This document shows, piece after piece, positions 8,393-15,945 of a stretch of DNA of 17,756 bases. Source of the stretch: CAZWEZ01 sp964632795 (GTDB lineage: Bacteria > Pseudomonadota > Alphaproteobacteria > Rhodospirillales > 2-02-FULL-58-16); contig CAZWEZ010000078.1 of NCBI GenBank assembly GCA_964632795.1, positions 1 through 17,756 of the forward strand, given 5' to 3'. Positions within the stretch are counted from its first letter, which is position 1. Each line of letters starts with the position of its first letter. Both the position numbers and the translations under genes were made by a program. The notes beneath the pieces were generated by a model. The model worked only from the letters and a program-made list of their open reading frames with translations, made no database searches and was not told the origin of the DNA.

Positions 8393-9547
8393 ATGCGGAA
8401 GCTTTCGCTGATCGTCAATGAGCACCCGGTGGCGGGGAGCGTCGAGGCGAGGACCAGCCTCGCCGATTTCCTGCGCGGCGAGCTGGCCCTGACCGGCACC
8501 CGGCTGGGCTGCGAGCACGGGGTGTGCGGCACCTGCACGGTGTTGATGGACGGGGTTCCGGTCCGCTCCTGCATCATCCTTGCCGTGGCTTGCGAGGGCC
8601 GGTCGATCCGCACCATCGAGGGCTTCGACGACGACCCCACGATGTCCCGGCTGCGCCAGGCGTTTTCCAGTGAGCACGCCTTGCAGTGCGGGTTCTGCAC
8701 CGCGGGCATGTTGATCGCGGGGCGCGACATCGTCGACCGTCTGGGAACCCCCGACGAGGCCCGGATCCGAAAGGAACTCAACGGCAACCTGTGCCGGTGC
8801 ACGGGATATCTGGGCATCGTCCGGGCGATCCAAAGCGTCATCGCGGAGGGCCCCCCGCCGGGGACGGACGAGGCCGCCGGAAAATCCGAGGCGGCAAGCG
8901 GGCGGTTGGCGAAATTCACCCCCAGGGAGGACGCGACGGGGGCCACCGGCGAGGCGCCCCGGGCCGTCGCCGCCGAAGCCAAAAGGGGATGGACGCGGAT
9001 CGAACAGCGGCTGCACGTGGAACACCCCCGCCCGGCGGTGTGGGCGATGCTGGACGACCTGCCGGCGGTGGCGGCCTGCCTGCCCGGCGCCGAGGTGACG
9101 GCGATCGAGGGCGGCAACGTCGAGGGCAAGGTGAACCTCAAGCTCGGCCCGATATCGGCGTCGTTCGTCGGTTCCGGGACCGTGACCCGGGACCGGGCCG
9201 CCTATTCGGGCGCCTTGCGCGGAAGCGGAAGCGACTCCCTGAGCGGCACCCGGGTCGAGGTCGGGATCGAATACCGGCTGGAACCGGCGGCGGGGAACGG
9301 CGGCACCGAGATCCTGGTGAGCCTCGAATTCAGGCTGCTGGGGGCCCTTGCCCAGTTCAGCCGTTCCGGGCTGGTCACCGACCTGGCCAACCGGCTGGCG
9401 GCCGAATTCGCCGCCAACCTGGCGACCAGGATGGCCGGCGCGGAACCCGCCGGGGCGGCGGCGGGACAGCCGAAGCTGAATATCGGAAGCTTCCTGTGGT
9501 CGGTGATCTGGAGTCGGCTGAAACGTCTTTTCGGCGGCGGGTCATGA
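8393..9547 (+). CDS. Molybdenum hydroxylase 2Fe-2S subunit fused to CoxG-like SRPBCC domain
   Basis: A 384-residue fusion. Residues 1 to about 150 are a complete small subunit: the plant-type cluster ligands are C40, C45, C48 and C60, and the second, four-helix cluster uses C99, C102, C134 and C136. A charged linker of about 50 residues rich in Ala, Glu and Gly follows. Residues about 198-345 match the CoxG/SRPBCC fold (WAMLDDLPAVAACLPGAE, EGKVNLKLGPISASF). The last 23 residues (from LNIGSFLWSVIW) are amphipathic and basic. In Oligotropha carbon-monoxide oxidisers CoxG is a separate gene linked to membrane attachment of the enzyme, so the fusion may bring the whole complex to the membrane; that is inference. 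Frame is continuous across the junction, and the AAGGGAA ribosome site supports the start. It overlaps the next gene by ATGA. Confidence 0.92.
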   Translation: MRKLSLIVNEHPVAGSVEARTSLADFLRGELALTGTRLGCEHGVCGTCTVLMDGVPVRSCIILAVACEGRSIRTIEGFDDDPTMSRLRQAFSSEHALQCGFCTAGMLIAGRDIVDRLGTPDEARIRKELNGNLCRCTGYLGIVRAIQSVIAEGPPPGTDEAAGKSEAASGRLAKFTPREDATGATGEAPRAVAAEAKRGWTRIEQRLHVEHPRPAVWAMLDDLPAVAACLPGAEVTAIEGGNVEGKVNLKLGPISASFVGSGTVTRDRAAYSGALRGSGSDSLSGTRVEVGIEYRLEPAAGNGGTEILVSLEFRLLGALAQFSRSGLVTDLANRLAAEFAANLATRMAGAEPAGAAAGQPKLNIGSFLWSVIWSRLKRLFGGGS

Positions 9548-9870
9548 ATTTCGATCGATGGCTGAAAAAAACGCTGATCCTGGTCCTCTCCGGCGTGGTC
9601 ATCGTCTTCGGAATAAAATATCTATGGACTAACGCGGTGTGGCCGCTGTCGAACATCTTGTTGGACGCCTTCGCCAGAGGGCCGACCGACTGGACGTATT
9701 ATCTCAGCGACCTCAGGGCGATAGGGACCGCCGTCCTGGTGGTCGCCGCCGCGGTGGCGATTCCGGTGGTCCTCTTCGACCGCCTCGTCATTCGCCGCCG
9801 GTTGCGCCGGCTGGACGAACTGGAGAAGCGAATGAGGGAGGCCGCTAACGACCGCCGGCCAGGGTCATGA
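9544..9870 (+). CDS. Small two-helix membrane protein, unknown function
   Basis: A 108-residue protein that I do not recognise. It starts at the ATG overlapping the stop of the 2Fe-2S/CoxG fusion (ATGA at 9544-9547), so it is almost certainly translated with it. Two hydrophobic helices are predicted by eye at about residues 10-28 and 60-79. Both ends carry positive charge (K8, K9 and the RRRLRR cluster after helix 2), which suggests both termini lie in the cytoplasm. The tail (LDELEKRMREA) looks helical and could be a short coiled coil. Position suggests a membrane dock for the hydroxylase or its electron acceptor. The last 26 bases overlap the 3' end of the opposite-strand amidotransferase gene. 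Confidence 0.75.
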   Translation: MNFDRWLKKTLILVLSGVVIVFGIKYLWTNAVWPLSNILLDAFARGPTDWTYYLSDLRAIGTAVLVVAAAVAIPVVLFDRLVIRRRLRRLDELEKRMREAANDRRPGS

Positions 9871-10564
9871 AGTTGTCGTAGAGGCGCCGCGCGTCGCGGT
9901 TGAAGTCGGCCATATGGCGCTCGGCCTCGGACGCCAGGCGGTCCAGCGCCCCGGGGCCCATGGTTTTGGCCAGCGCCTCCTGGTAGACCGGGACCTCTCC
10001 CCATTCGGGGACCGTGGCCGGCGTCAGTTCGACGTGGTACTGGATTCCATAAGCGCTGCCGCCGAGGCGGAAGGCCTGCACCGCGCAGGCCGGCGAGCGG
10101 GCCAGAACCGCGCTGCCCGGAGGCGGATCGACGACCTCGGTGCCATGCCACTGCAGACACTTGACGAACGGGGAAATGCCCGCGAACAGGGGATCTCCCC
10201 GGCCGGCGGAGGTCAGCTCCACGTCCAGGATGCCGACCTCGGGAGCCTTCATTGGCGCCACCCGGCCGCCCAGGGCCTGGGCCAACAACTGGTGCCCCAG
10301 GCAGACCCCGAGGAAGGGCATTTTCAGACCGGCCACGGCTTCGCGGATCGCCGCCTTCTCGGCGACCAGCCAGGGATACCTGTCCTCCTCCCAGATATCC
10401 ATCGGCCCCCCCATGACCCACAGCGCGTCATAGCCTTCGAGGGACGGGATCGGCTCGCCGGCATCCAGTTCGACGGCCTCGACCATGACCCCGTCGGCGG
10501 CCAGGAAATCGCCAAAGATCCCCGGATGCTCGATCGGGATGTGCTGGAAAACCAGAAGCCGCAT
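9845..10564 (-). CDS. Class I glutamine amidotransferase-like protein
   Basis: A 239-residue stand-alone glutaminase domain. The class I triad is present: C88 in FLGVCLGHQLL, and H177 with E179 in YGIQYHVELTP. Such domains release ammonia from glutamine or hydrolyse gamma-glutamyl compounds. Related stand-alone proteins are often annotated as 'GMP synthase-like', but there is no synthetase domain here and no guaA partner, so that name should not be used. The ATG at 10564 follows a GGGGGG ribosome site, 26 bp after the aldolase-family gene. This makes it the probable last gene of the glycine cleavage operon. Nothing in the sequence gives the substrate. No signal peptide is seen. Confidence 0.88.
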   Translation of the reverse strand: MRLLVFQHIPIEHPGIFGDFLAADGVMVEAVELDAGEPIPSLEGYDALWVMGGPMDIWEEDRYPWLVAEKAAIREAVAGLKMPFLGVCLGHQLLAQALGGRVAPMKAPEVGILDVELTSAGRGDPLFAGISPFVKCLQWHGTEVVDPPPGSAVLARSPACAVQAFRLGGSAYGIQYHVELTPATVPEWGEVPVYQEALAKTMGPGALDRLASEAERHMADFNRDARRLYDNFMTLAGGR

Positions 10565-10590
10565 ATGACCCCCCGTTACGGTCCCCGACG

Positions 10591-11490
10591 CTAGCCGTCG
10601 AGCAGCCCGCATTGCCGCATCAGCCGCTCCAGTTCGGCCTTGTCGGCGGCGCCCAGCTCGCGCAGCGGCCGCCGTGGCGGTCCCACCGGGATGCCGAGCA
10701 GGGGCAGGGCGGCATGGGCGACGCGGACGTGGCTTTTGGCGCACATGAACTCGCACAGCGGCAGGATGCGGTCGAACAGCGCCCTCGCCTTGGCCACCTC
10801 CTGGCGTTCGACGGCGAGGTCGAACAGCTCCACGCACTGGCGCGGAGCGATGTTGGTCATCCCGGCGAACCAGCCCTCGGCGCCGCACAGGAAGGATTGC
10901 AGGGTCAGGGATTCCCAGCCCGAGAACACGGTCACGGTATCGTTGGTCAGCCTCCGGATCGAGGTGATCCGGGTCAGGTCCGACGAGCTTTCCTTGATGT
11001 AGCGGATGTTGTCGATTTCGGCCAGCCGGGCGACCAGCTCCGGTTCGATGTCGACACCCGTGGTCCCCGGGTTGTTGTACAGCACGACCGGGATATCGAC
11101 CGCCCCGGCGATGCGCCGGTAGTGTTCGTAGAGTTCGTCGTCGGTCAACGGCCAGTAGGTGATCGGCACCACCAGCACCCCATCGACGCCGGCCTCGGCG
11201 ACCGCCTTGGCCAGGTTCACGGTCTCGGTGGTGGTGATCGAGCCGACCCCGCACAGGACCGGAATCCGGCCGTCGACCCGCTTGACCGTGGCCCGCGCCG
11301 CGCTCAGCCGCTCCTCGGAGGTGAAGGAGCCGTTGGCCCCGGTGCTGCCGAAGACGACGATGCCGTGGACGCCCATGTCGACCTGAAAGTCCGCCAACTC
11401 GGCCACGCGGTCTTCGTCGATGGTCTCGCCGTCGTTCCTGGTCGGCGTCGGGTTGAAGGAGAAAACGCCTCTGAACGTGCCGTTGGCCAT
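10591..11490 (-). CDS. Dihydrodipicolinate synthase/N-acetylneuraminate lyase family protein
   Basis: A 299-residue class I aldolase-type barrel. The Schiff-base lysine is K166 (YIKESSSD), the catalytic tyrosine is Y138 (YNNPGTTG), and the pyruvate-binding loop reads GSTGANGSF. In true DapA the motif is YNVPSRTG, whose Arg binds aspartate semialdehyde; here that position is Thr, so lysine biosynthesis is unlikely. Aldolase, dehydratase or deaminase members (for example the pyrroline-hydroxy-carboxylate deaminases of hydroxyproline breakdown) are better alternatives, but none can be picked. It begins 15 bp after gcvPB with GGGAGGACGGGGAGAC upstream of the ATG, and is followed closely by the amidotransferase. 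Glycine-responsive co-expression with gcv is expected if no hidden promoter intervenes. Confidence 0.9.
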   Translation of the reverse strand: MANGTFRGVFSFNPTPTRNDGETIDEDRVAELADFQVDMGVHGIVVFGSTGANGSFTSEERLSAARATVKRVDGRIPVLCGVGSITTTETVNLAKAVAEAGVDGVLVVPITYWPLTDDELYEHYRRIAGAVDIPVVLYNNPGTTGVDIEPELVARLAEIDNIRYIKESSSDLTRITSIRRLTNDTVTVFSGWESLTLQSFLCGAEGWFAGMTNIAPRQCVELFDLAVERQEVAKARALFDRILPLCEFMCAKSHVRVAHAALPLLGIPVGPPRRPLRELGAADKAELERLMRQCGLLDG

Positions 11491-11505
11491 GTCTCCCCGT
11501 CCTCC

Positions 11506-13035
11506 CTATTCGGCTGCTTCCCGGCCCGGCGCGGGCGGCCGCCAGCGGAGCACCGGGTTGCGCGCCGCCAGGGTCTCGTCGAGGCGGCGGCGCGGGGTCA
11601 GGCGCGGCGCCTCCTTGAAGTGCCGGACGTCGCCGGCCTTGGCCCGCGCCGCCAGCCCCTTCACCGTGTCGATGAACTGGTCCAGGGTTTCCCTGCTCTC
11701 GGTCTCGGTGGGCTCCATCAGCAGGGCGCCGTGGACGACCAGCGGGAAATACATGGTCATCGGATGGAAGCCCTCGTCGATCAGCGCCTTGGCGAAGTCC
11801 AGCGTCGATACCCCGGTGTCCTTGAGGAAGCCGTCGTCGAACAGCACCTCGTGCATGCACGGTCCGGCGAAGGACAGCGACAGGGTGTCGGCGAGCCGGG
11901 CCAGCAGGTAGTTGGCGTTGAGCACCGCGTCCTCGGCCACCTGGCGCATCCCGTCGCCGCCCATGCTCATCATGTAGGCCAGCGCCCGCACGAAGACGCC
12001 GAACTGGCCGTGGAAGCCCTTGATGCGGCCGATCGACTCGGCGCCGTGGCCGTCCTGGCCGGGGTGCTCGATCAGCTTCAGGCCGTCGGCGCCGCGGACC
12101 ACCTCGGGCACCGGCGCGAACGGCGCCAGCGCCTCGCACAGCACCACCGGGCCGCTGCCCGGCCCGCCGCCGCCGTGGGGCGTCGAGAAGGTCTTGTGCA
12201 GGTTGAGGTGCATGCAGTCGATGCCCAGGTCGCCGGGCCGGACCAGCCCGACGATGGCGTTGAAGTTGGCGCCGTCGCAGTAGAAGAAGGCGCCCGAGGC
12301 GTGGACCGCCTCGGCGATCTCCAGGATATCGTTCTCGAACAGCCCGCAGGTGTTGGGGTTGGTCAGCATGAAGGCGGCGACGTCGTCGTCCAGCTTCTCC
12401 TCGAGCGCCGCCAGGTCGACCCGGCCGCGGTCGTCGGCGGGGATCGAGTCCACCGAATAGCCACATAAATTTGCGCTGGCCGGGTTGGTGCCGTGCGCCG
12501 ATTCGGGGACCAGCACCCGCTTGCGGGCGTCGCCACGGTCCTCGAGGGCGGCGCGGATGGTCATCAGGCCGACCAGTTCGCCGTGCGCCCCGGCCGCCGG
12601 CGACATCGCCACCGCTTCCATCCCGGTCAGCACCTTGAGCCAGTGGGCGCAGCGCTCGATCACCTCCAGCGCCCCCTGGACGGTCTTGATCGGCTGCAAG
12701 GGGTGGATGTCCGACAGCCCGGGCAGGCGGGCCATCTTCTCGTTGAGCCGCGGGTTGTGCTTCATGGTGCACGAGCCCAGCGGATACATGCCGGCGTCGA
12801 TGCCGTAGTTCTTCTGGCTCAGGCGCAGGTAGTGGCGCATCACCTGGGGCTCGGAAAGCCCCGGCAGGCCGATCGTGCGGCTCCGCTCCAGCCCGCCCAG
12901 GCGGTCCCCGGCGAGATCGACCTCGGCCAGGTCGACGCCCGAGCGCCGGGGCATGTCCAGCTCGAAGATCAGCGGCTCTTCCATGCTCAGGCCGCGGTTG
13001 CCGGTGAGGGTGGCGTCGCTCTTTTCCTCGGCCAT
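11506..13035 (-). CDS. gcvPB: Glycine dehydrogenase (decarboxylating) subunit 2
   Basis: The C-terminal half of the P-protein, 509 residues, typical for the two-subunit form. It holds the pyridoxal-phosphate lysine, K281, in HLNLHKTFSTPHGGGGPG. With GcvPA it decarboxylates glycine and passes the aminomethyl group to the lipoyl arm of GcvH. Two adjacent starts exist, GTG at 13038 and ATG at 13035. The ATG is chosen because it overlaps the gcvPA stop by one base (TGATG) and sits eight bases after GGGGGAGG. The tail (FKEAPRLTPRRRLDETLAARNPVLRW) is characteristic of this subunit. Nothing unusual was seen. Confidence 0.97.
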   Translation of the reverse strand: MAEEKSDATLTGNRGLSMEEPLIFELDMPRRSGVDLAEVDLAGDRLGGLERSRTIGLPGLSEPQVMRHYLRLSQKNYGIDAGMYPLGSCTMKHNPRLNEKMARLPGLSDIHPLQPIKTVQGALEVIERCAHWLKVLTGMEAVAMSPAAGAHGELVGLMTIRAALEDRGDARKRVLVPESAHGTNPASANLCGYSVDSIPADDRGRVDLAALEEKLDDDVAAFMLTNPNTCGLFENDILEIAEAVHASGAFFYCDGANFNAIVGLVRPGDLGIDCMHLNLHKTFSTPHGGGGPGSGPVVLCEALAPFAPVPEVVRGADGLKLIEHPGQDGHGAESIGRIKGFHGQFGVFVRALAYMMSMGGDGMRQVAEDAVLNANYLLARLADTLSLSFAGPCMHEVLFDDGFLKDTGVSTLDFAKALIDEGFHPMTMYFPLVVHGALLMEPTETESRETLDQFIDTVKGLAARAKAGDVRHFKEAPRLTPRRRLDETLAARNPVLRWRPPAPGREAAE

Positions 13036-14378
13036 CACAGGACCTCCCCCAGGGCCCCGGCCAGGGCCTCGATGTCGGCCCCGGTGACGGTCTCGGTGGC
13101 CGCCACCAGCAGCAGCCCTTCGAGCTCAGGACGTCCCGGATAGAGCCGCGACACCGGCACCCCGCCGAGGATCCGGCGCTCGGCCAGCGCCTCGACCACC
13201 TCGCCCGCCGGTCTCGACAGGCGGACCGTGAACTCGTTGAAGAAGGTGTCGTTGAGGACCTCGACCCCGTCGAGCGCCGACAGCCGCTCGGCCAGGGCCA
13301 CGGCGTTGGCGTGGTTGATCCGGGCCAGGCGGGAGAACCCCTGCTCGCCGAGCTGGGTCAGGTGGATGGTGAAGGCCAGCGCGCACAGCCCAGAATTGGT
13401 GCAGATGTTGCTGGTCGCCCTCTCGCGGCGGATGTGCTGCTCGCGGGTCGACAGGGTCAGCACGTATCCCCGCCGGCCGTCGGCATCGACGGTTTCGCCG
13501 ACCAGCCTTCCAGGCATCTGGCGCAGGAACTTGCCGCGCGCCGCCAGCAGGCCGACCGTGGGGCCGCCGAAGTTGAGGCCGTTGCCCAGCGACTGGCCGT
13601 CGGCGGCGACGATGTCGGCGCCCATTTCCCCGGGCGGCTTGACGAGGCCCAGCGACACCGCCTCGGTGACCGCCACGACCAGCAGGGCGCCGGCCCCGTG
13701 GCAGGCCTCGGCGAGGGATTCGAGGCCGCCGAGGCGGCCGAAGAAGTCCGGGTTCTGGACCACCACGCAGGCGGTGTCGCCGTCGACCAGGCCCGCCAGG
13801 TCTTCGCCGCCCCGCCAGTCGGGATCGGCCGGGGCCACCTCGAAGCCCTGGAAGCGGGCGGCGGTGGCGATGACCTCGCGGTAATGGGGGTGGAGCCCGC
13901 CCGAAAGCACCGCCTTGTTGCGCTTGGTGATGCGCCCGGCCATCCTCACCGCCTCCGAGCACGCGGTGGCGCCGTCGTACATCGAGGCGTTGGCCACCTC
14001 CATGGCGGTGATCAGGGCGACCTGGGTCTGGAACTCGAACAGGTACTGGAGCGTCCCCTGGGATATCTCGGGCTGGTAGGGGGTGTAGGCGGTCAGGAAC
14101 TCGCCGCGCTGGATCAGGTGGTCGACGATCGCCGGCACGTGATGGCGGTAGGCGCCGGCGCCCAGGAAGGTGGGCGCGCAGGCGGTGCTCAGGTTCTTCA
14201 TCGCCATGGCGTTGAAGGCCAGCTCGACGTCCATCTCGCCCTGGTGGGGGGGCAGGTCGAGGGGGGCCTTCAGCCGCGCGCTCTCAGGCACGTCGCGGAA
14301 CAACTCGCCGATGCCCTCGACACCGATGGCGGCCAGCATCCGGCGCCGGTCGTCATCGGTATGGGGCAGGTAGCGCAT
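13035..14378 (-). CDS. gcvPA: Glycine dehydrogenase (decarboxylating) subunit 1
   Basis: The N-terminal half of the P-protein as a separate 447-residue chain, as in alphaproteobacteria, Gram-positives and Thermotoga; many other bacteria have a single fused gcvP of about 950 residues. The start MRYLPHTDDDRRRML and the stretch YTPYQPEISQGTLQYLFEFQ are hallmarks of this subunit. It lacks the PLP lysine, which is in GcvPB, and acts as the structural partner in the heterotetramer. The ATG at 14378 overlaps the TAA of gcvH by one base (TAATG), and the TGA overlaps the gcvPB ATG, so production of the proteins is likely coupled. No changes from the family were noticed. Confidence 0.97.
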   Translation of the reverse strand: MRYLPHTDDDRRRMLAAIGVEGIGELFRDVPESARLKAPLDLPPHQGEMDVELAFNAMAMKNLSTACAPTFLGAGAYRHHVPAIVDHLIQRGEFLTAYTPYQPEISQGTLQYLFEFQTQVALITAMEVANASMYDGATACSEAVRMAGRITKRNKAVLSGGLHPHYREVIATAARFQGFEVAPADPDWRGGEDLAGLVDGDTACVVVQNPDFFGRLGGLESLAEACHGAGALLVVAVTEAVSLGLVKPPGEMGADIVAADGQSLGNGLNFGGPTVGLLAARGKFLRQMPGRLVGETVDADGRRGYVLTLSTREQHIRRERATSNICTNSGLCALAFTIHLTQLGEQGFSRLARINHANAVALAERLSALDGVEVLNDTFFNEFTVRLSRPAGEVVEALAERRILGGVPVSRLYPGRPELEGLLLVAATETVTGADIEALAGALGEVL

Positions 14379-14752
14379 TATTCGAGGCCTTCGACGTATT
14401 GCTCATAGGCCTCGGCGTCCATCAGGCTGTCCAGCTGGTCGGCGTTGCCGAGCCGCATCTTGAACACCCAGCCCTCGCCCATGGCGTCGGAGTTGACGGT
14501 CGCCGGGGCATCCTCGAGGGCCGGGTTGACCTCGGTCACCTGGCCCGACACCGGGGCGAAGATCTCGCTGGCCGCCTTGACCGATTCGATGACCCCCGCC
14601 TCGGTGCCCCGGTCGACCTGGGTGCCGACCTCGGGCAGTTCGACGAACACGATGTCGCCGAGTTGTTCCTGGGCGTACTCGGTGATGCCGACCACGCAGG
14701 TATCCCCCTCGACGCGGATCCACTCGTGGTTCTCGGTGAATTTGACAGTCAT
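14378..14752 (-). CDS. gcvH: Glycine cleavage system H protein
   Basis: The lipoyl carrier of the glycine cleavage system, 124 residues, normal length. The lipoylated lysine is K59 in GVIESVKAASEIFAPVSG, and the N-terminus (FTENHEWIRVEGD) is standard. It shuttles the aminomethyl group from P-protein to T-protein and is then reoxidised by the L-protein (dihydrolipoyl dehydrogenase), which is not encoded in the window and is usually shared with other complexes. The start is ATG at 14752, with GGGGAG upstream, 18 bp after the gcvT stop. No lipoate ligase or lipoyl transferase gene is nearby. Confidence 0.98.
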   Translation of the reverse strand: MTVKFTENHEWIRVEGDTCVVGITEYAQEQLGDIVFVELPEVGTQVDRGTEAGVIESVKAASEIFAPVSGQVTEVNPALEDAPATVNSDAMGEGWVFKMRLGNADQLDSLMDAEAYEQYVEGLE

Positions 14753-14770
14753 GGTGTCTCCCCTGGAGTC

Positions 14771-15886
14771 CTATTGCGTGAAGTATCCGTGCGGGACGAA
14801 CGGCAACCGGACGATGCGCGCGGGCACCGCCTTGGAGCGGACCATCAGGTCGACCGGGGTGTCGAGTCCGGCGTGTCCGGTGTCGACGTAGCCCATGGCA
14901 ACCGGTCCGCCGAGGGACGGACCGAAGCCGCCGCTGGTGACCTCGCCGATCGGCGCCCCGTTCTTGTCCATGATCGGGGTCCGGGCGCGGGCCGGGGTCT
15001 TGCCCTCGGGCACCAGGCCGACCCGCTTGCGCTCGGTGCCTTCCTCGATCTGGCGCAGGATGACGGTGTCGCCGGGGAAGCCGCCCTCGGCGCGCCGCCG
15101 CGTCGGGATGGTCCACGACAGCCCGGCTTCGACCGGGGTGGTGGTTTCGTCGATGTCGTTGCCGTACAGGGTCAGCCCGGCCTCCAGACGCAGCGTATCG
15201 CGCGCCCCGATCCCGACCGGCGCCACCTCGGGCTCATCCAGGATCAGTTCGGCCAGCCGCACGGCGTCCCCGGCGGGGATCGAAATCTCGTAGCCGTCCT
15301 CGCCGGTGTATCCCGAACGGCTGATGTAGCAGGGGACGTCGGCGATGGTCAGCTTTTCGGCGTTCATGAACATCAGGTGGCGGCACGGCGGCGCCAGACG
15401 GGCCAGGGCGGTGGCCGCCGCCGGCCCCTGGAGGGCGACCAGCGCCCGGTCCTCGACCACCTCCAGCCGGCAGCGGTGGCCCAGGTGTTTGTCGATATGG
15501 GCGAAGTCCACCTCCTTGCGCGAGGCGTTGACGATCAGCGACATGTGGTGACTGCCCTTGATCGCCATCAGGTCGTCGATGATGCCCCCGGCGTCGTTGG
15601 TCAGCATGGTGTAGCGCATGCTTCCCACCGGCAGTTCCCGGTAGTCGCCGGGGGTCAGGGTCTCCAGCGCCTGGGCGGCGTCGTCGCCGTGCAGGATCGC
15701 CATCCCCATGTGGGAGACGTCGAACAGCGCCGCCTGTCTCCGGGTGTGGAGGTGCTCGGCGATGATCCCGCGGCCGAACTGGAGCGGCATCGCGTAGCCG
15801 GCGTAGGGGACCATCTTGGCGCCCAGCTTGCGGTGCAGCTCGCTAAGCGGCGTCTGCTTGAGATCCTGGCACTGGTTAACAGTCAC
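14771..15886 (-). CDS. gcvT: Glycine cleavage system T protein (aminomethyltransferase)
   Basis: The folate-dependent aminomethyltransferase, 371 residues with the start chosen here. It releases ammonia and forms 5,10-methylenetetrahydrofolate from the GcvH-bound intermediate. Signature segments are FDVSHMGM near the N-terminus, MRYTMLTNDAGGIIDDLM with the catalytic Asp region, and SRSGYTGEDGYEI. The frame is open as far as an ATG at 16000, but those 38 codons overlap the second riboswitch aptamer and look nothing like the family. GTG at 15886 is preferred because TTGGAGAA precedes it by a few bases and the N-terminus (DLKQTPLSELHRKLGAKMVPYAGY) then fits known T-proteins. It is the first gene of the operon. 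Confidence 0.96.
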   Translation of the reverse strand: MTVNQCQDLKQTPLSELHRKLGAKMVPYAGYAMPLQFGRGIIAEHLHTRRQAALFDVSHMGMAILHGDDAAQALETLTPGDYRELPVGSMRYTMLTNDAGGIIDDLMAIKGSHHMSLIVNASRKEVDFAHIDKHLGHRCRLEVVEDRALVALQGPAAATALARLAPPCRHLMFMNAEKLTIADVPCYISRSGYTGEDGYEISIPAGDAVRLAELILDEPEVAPVGIGARDTLRLEAGLTLYGNDIDETTTPVEAGLSWTIPTRRRAEGGFPGDTVILRQIEEGTERKRVGLVPEGKTPARARTPIMDKNGAPIGEVTSGGFGPSLGGPVAMGYVDTGHAGLDTPVDLMVRSKAVPARIVRLPFVPHGYFTQ

Positions 15887-15919
15887 TCGGTTCTCCAACA
15901 GCGTTCCCGGCACTGCCGA

Positions 15920-15935
15920 CCGGCCCGGTGGCCGG
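15920..15935 (-). other. Perfect 6-bp hairpin between riboswitch and gcvT
   Basis: CCGGCC-ACCG-GGCCGG forms a perfect stem with a 4-base loop, about 10 bases after the second aptamer and 34 bases before the gcvT start. It has no U-run after it, so it is not an intrinsic terminator. It may be part of the expression platform or simply a structured spacer in GC-rich RNA. Confidence 0.4.
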
Positions 15936-15945
15936 CGGATGCCCC

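Noticed and set aside
5191..9547. Calling the Mo enzyme aerobic CO dehydrogenase (coxMSL)
   Set aside because: The copper-binding AYRCSFR loop is missing and the gene order is large-medium-small.
9845..10564. Naming the amidotransferase guaA or GMP synthase
   Set aside because: Only the glutaminase domain is present; the ATP-pyrophosphatase domain is absent.
10591..11490. Naming the aldolase-family gene dapA
   Set aside because: The substrate-binding Arg of the YNVPSRTG motif is Thr here, and no lysine-pathway gene is nearby.
10612..12468. 618-codon plus-strand open frame opposite the aldolase and gcvPB genes
   Set aside because: Composition is typical of antisense translation in GC-rich DNA, and the opposite strand carries clear conserved proteins.
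9845..12772. One 975-codon minus-strand frame read as a giant protein
   Set aside because: Only its last 239 codons are a real protein (amidotransferase); the earlier part is an off-frame reading of gcvPB and the aldolase gene.
13036..13038. GTG at 13038 as start of gcvPB
   Set aside because: The adjacent ATG at 13035 has better spacing from GGGGGAGG and forms the usual TGATG overlap.
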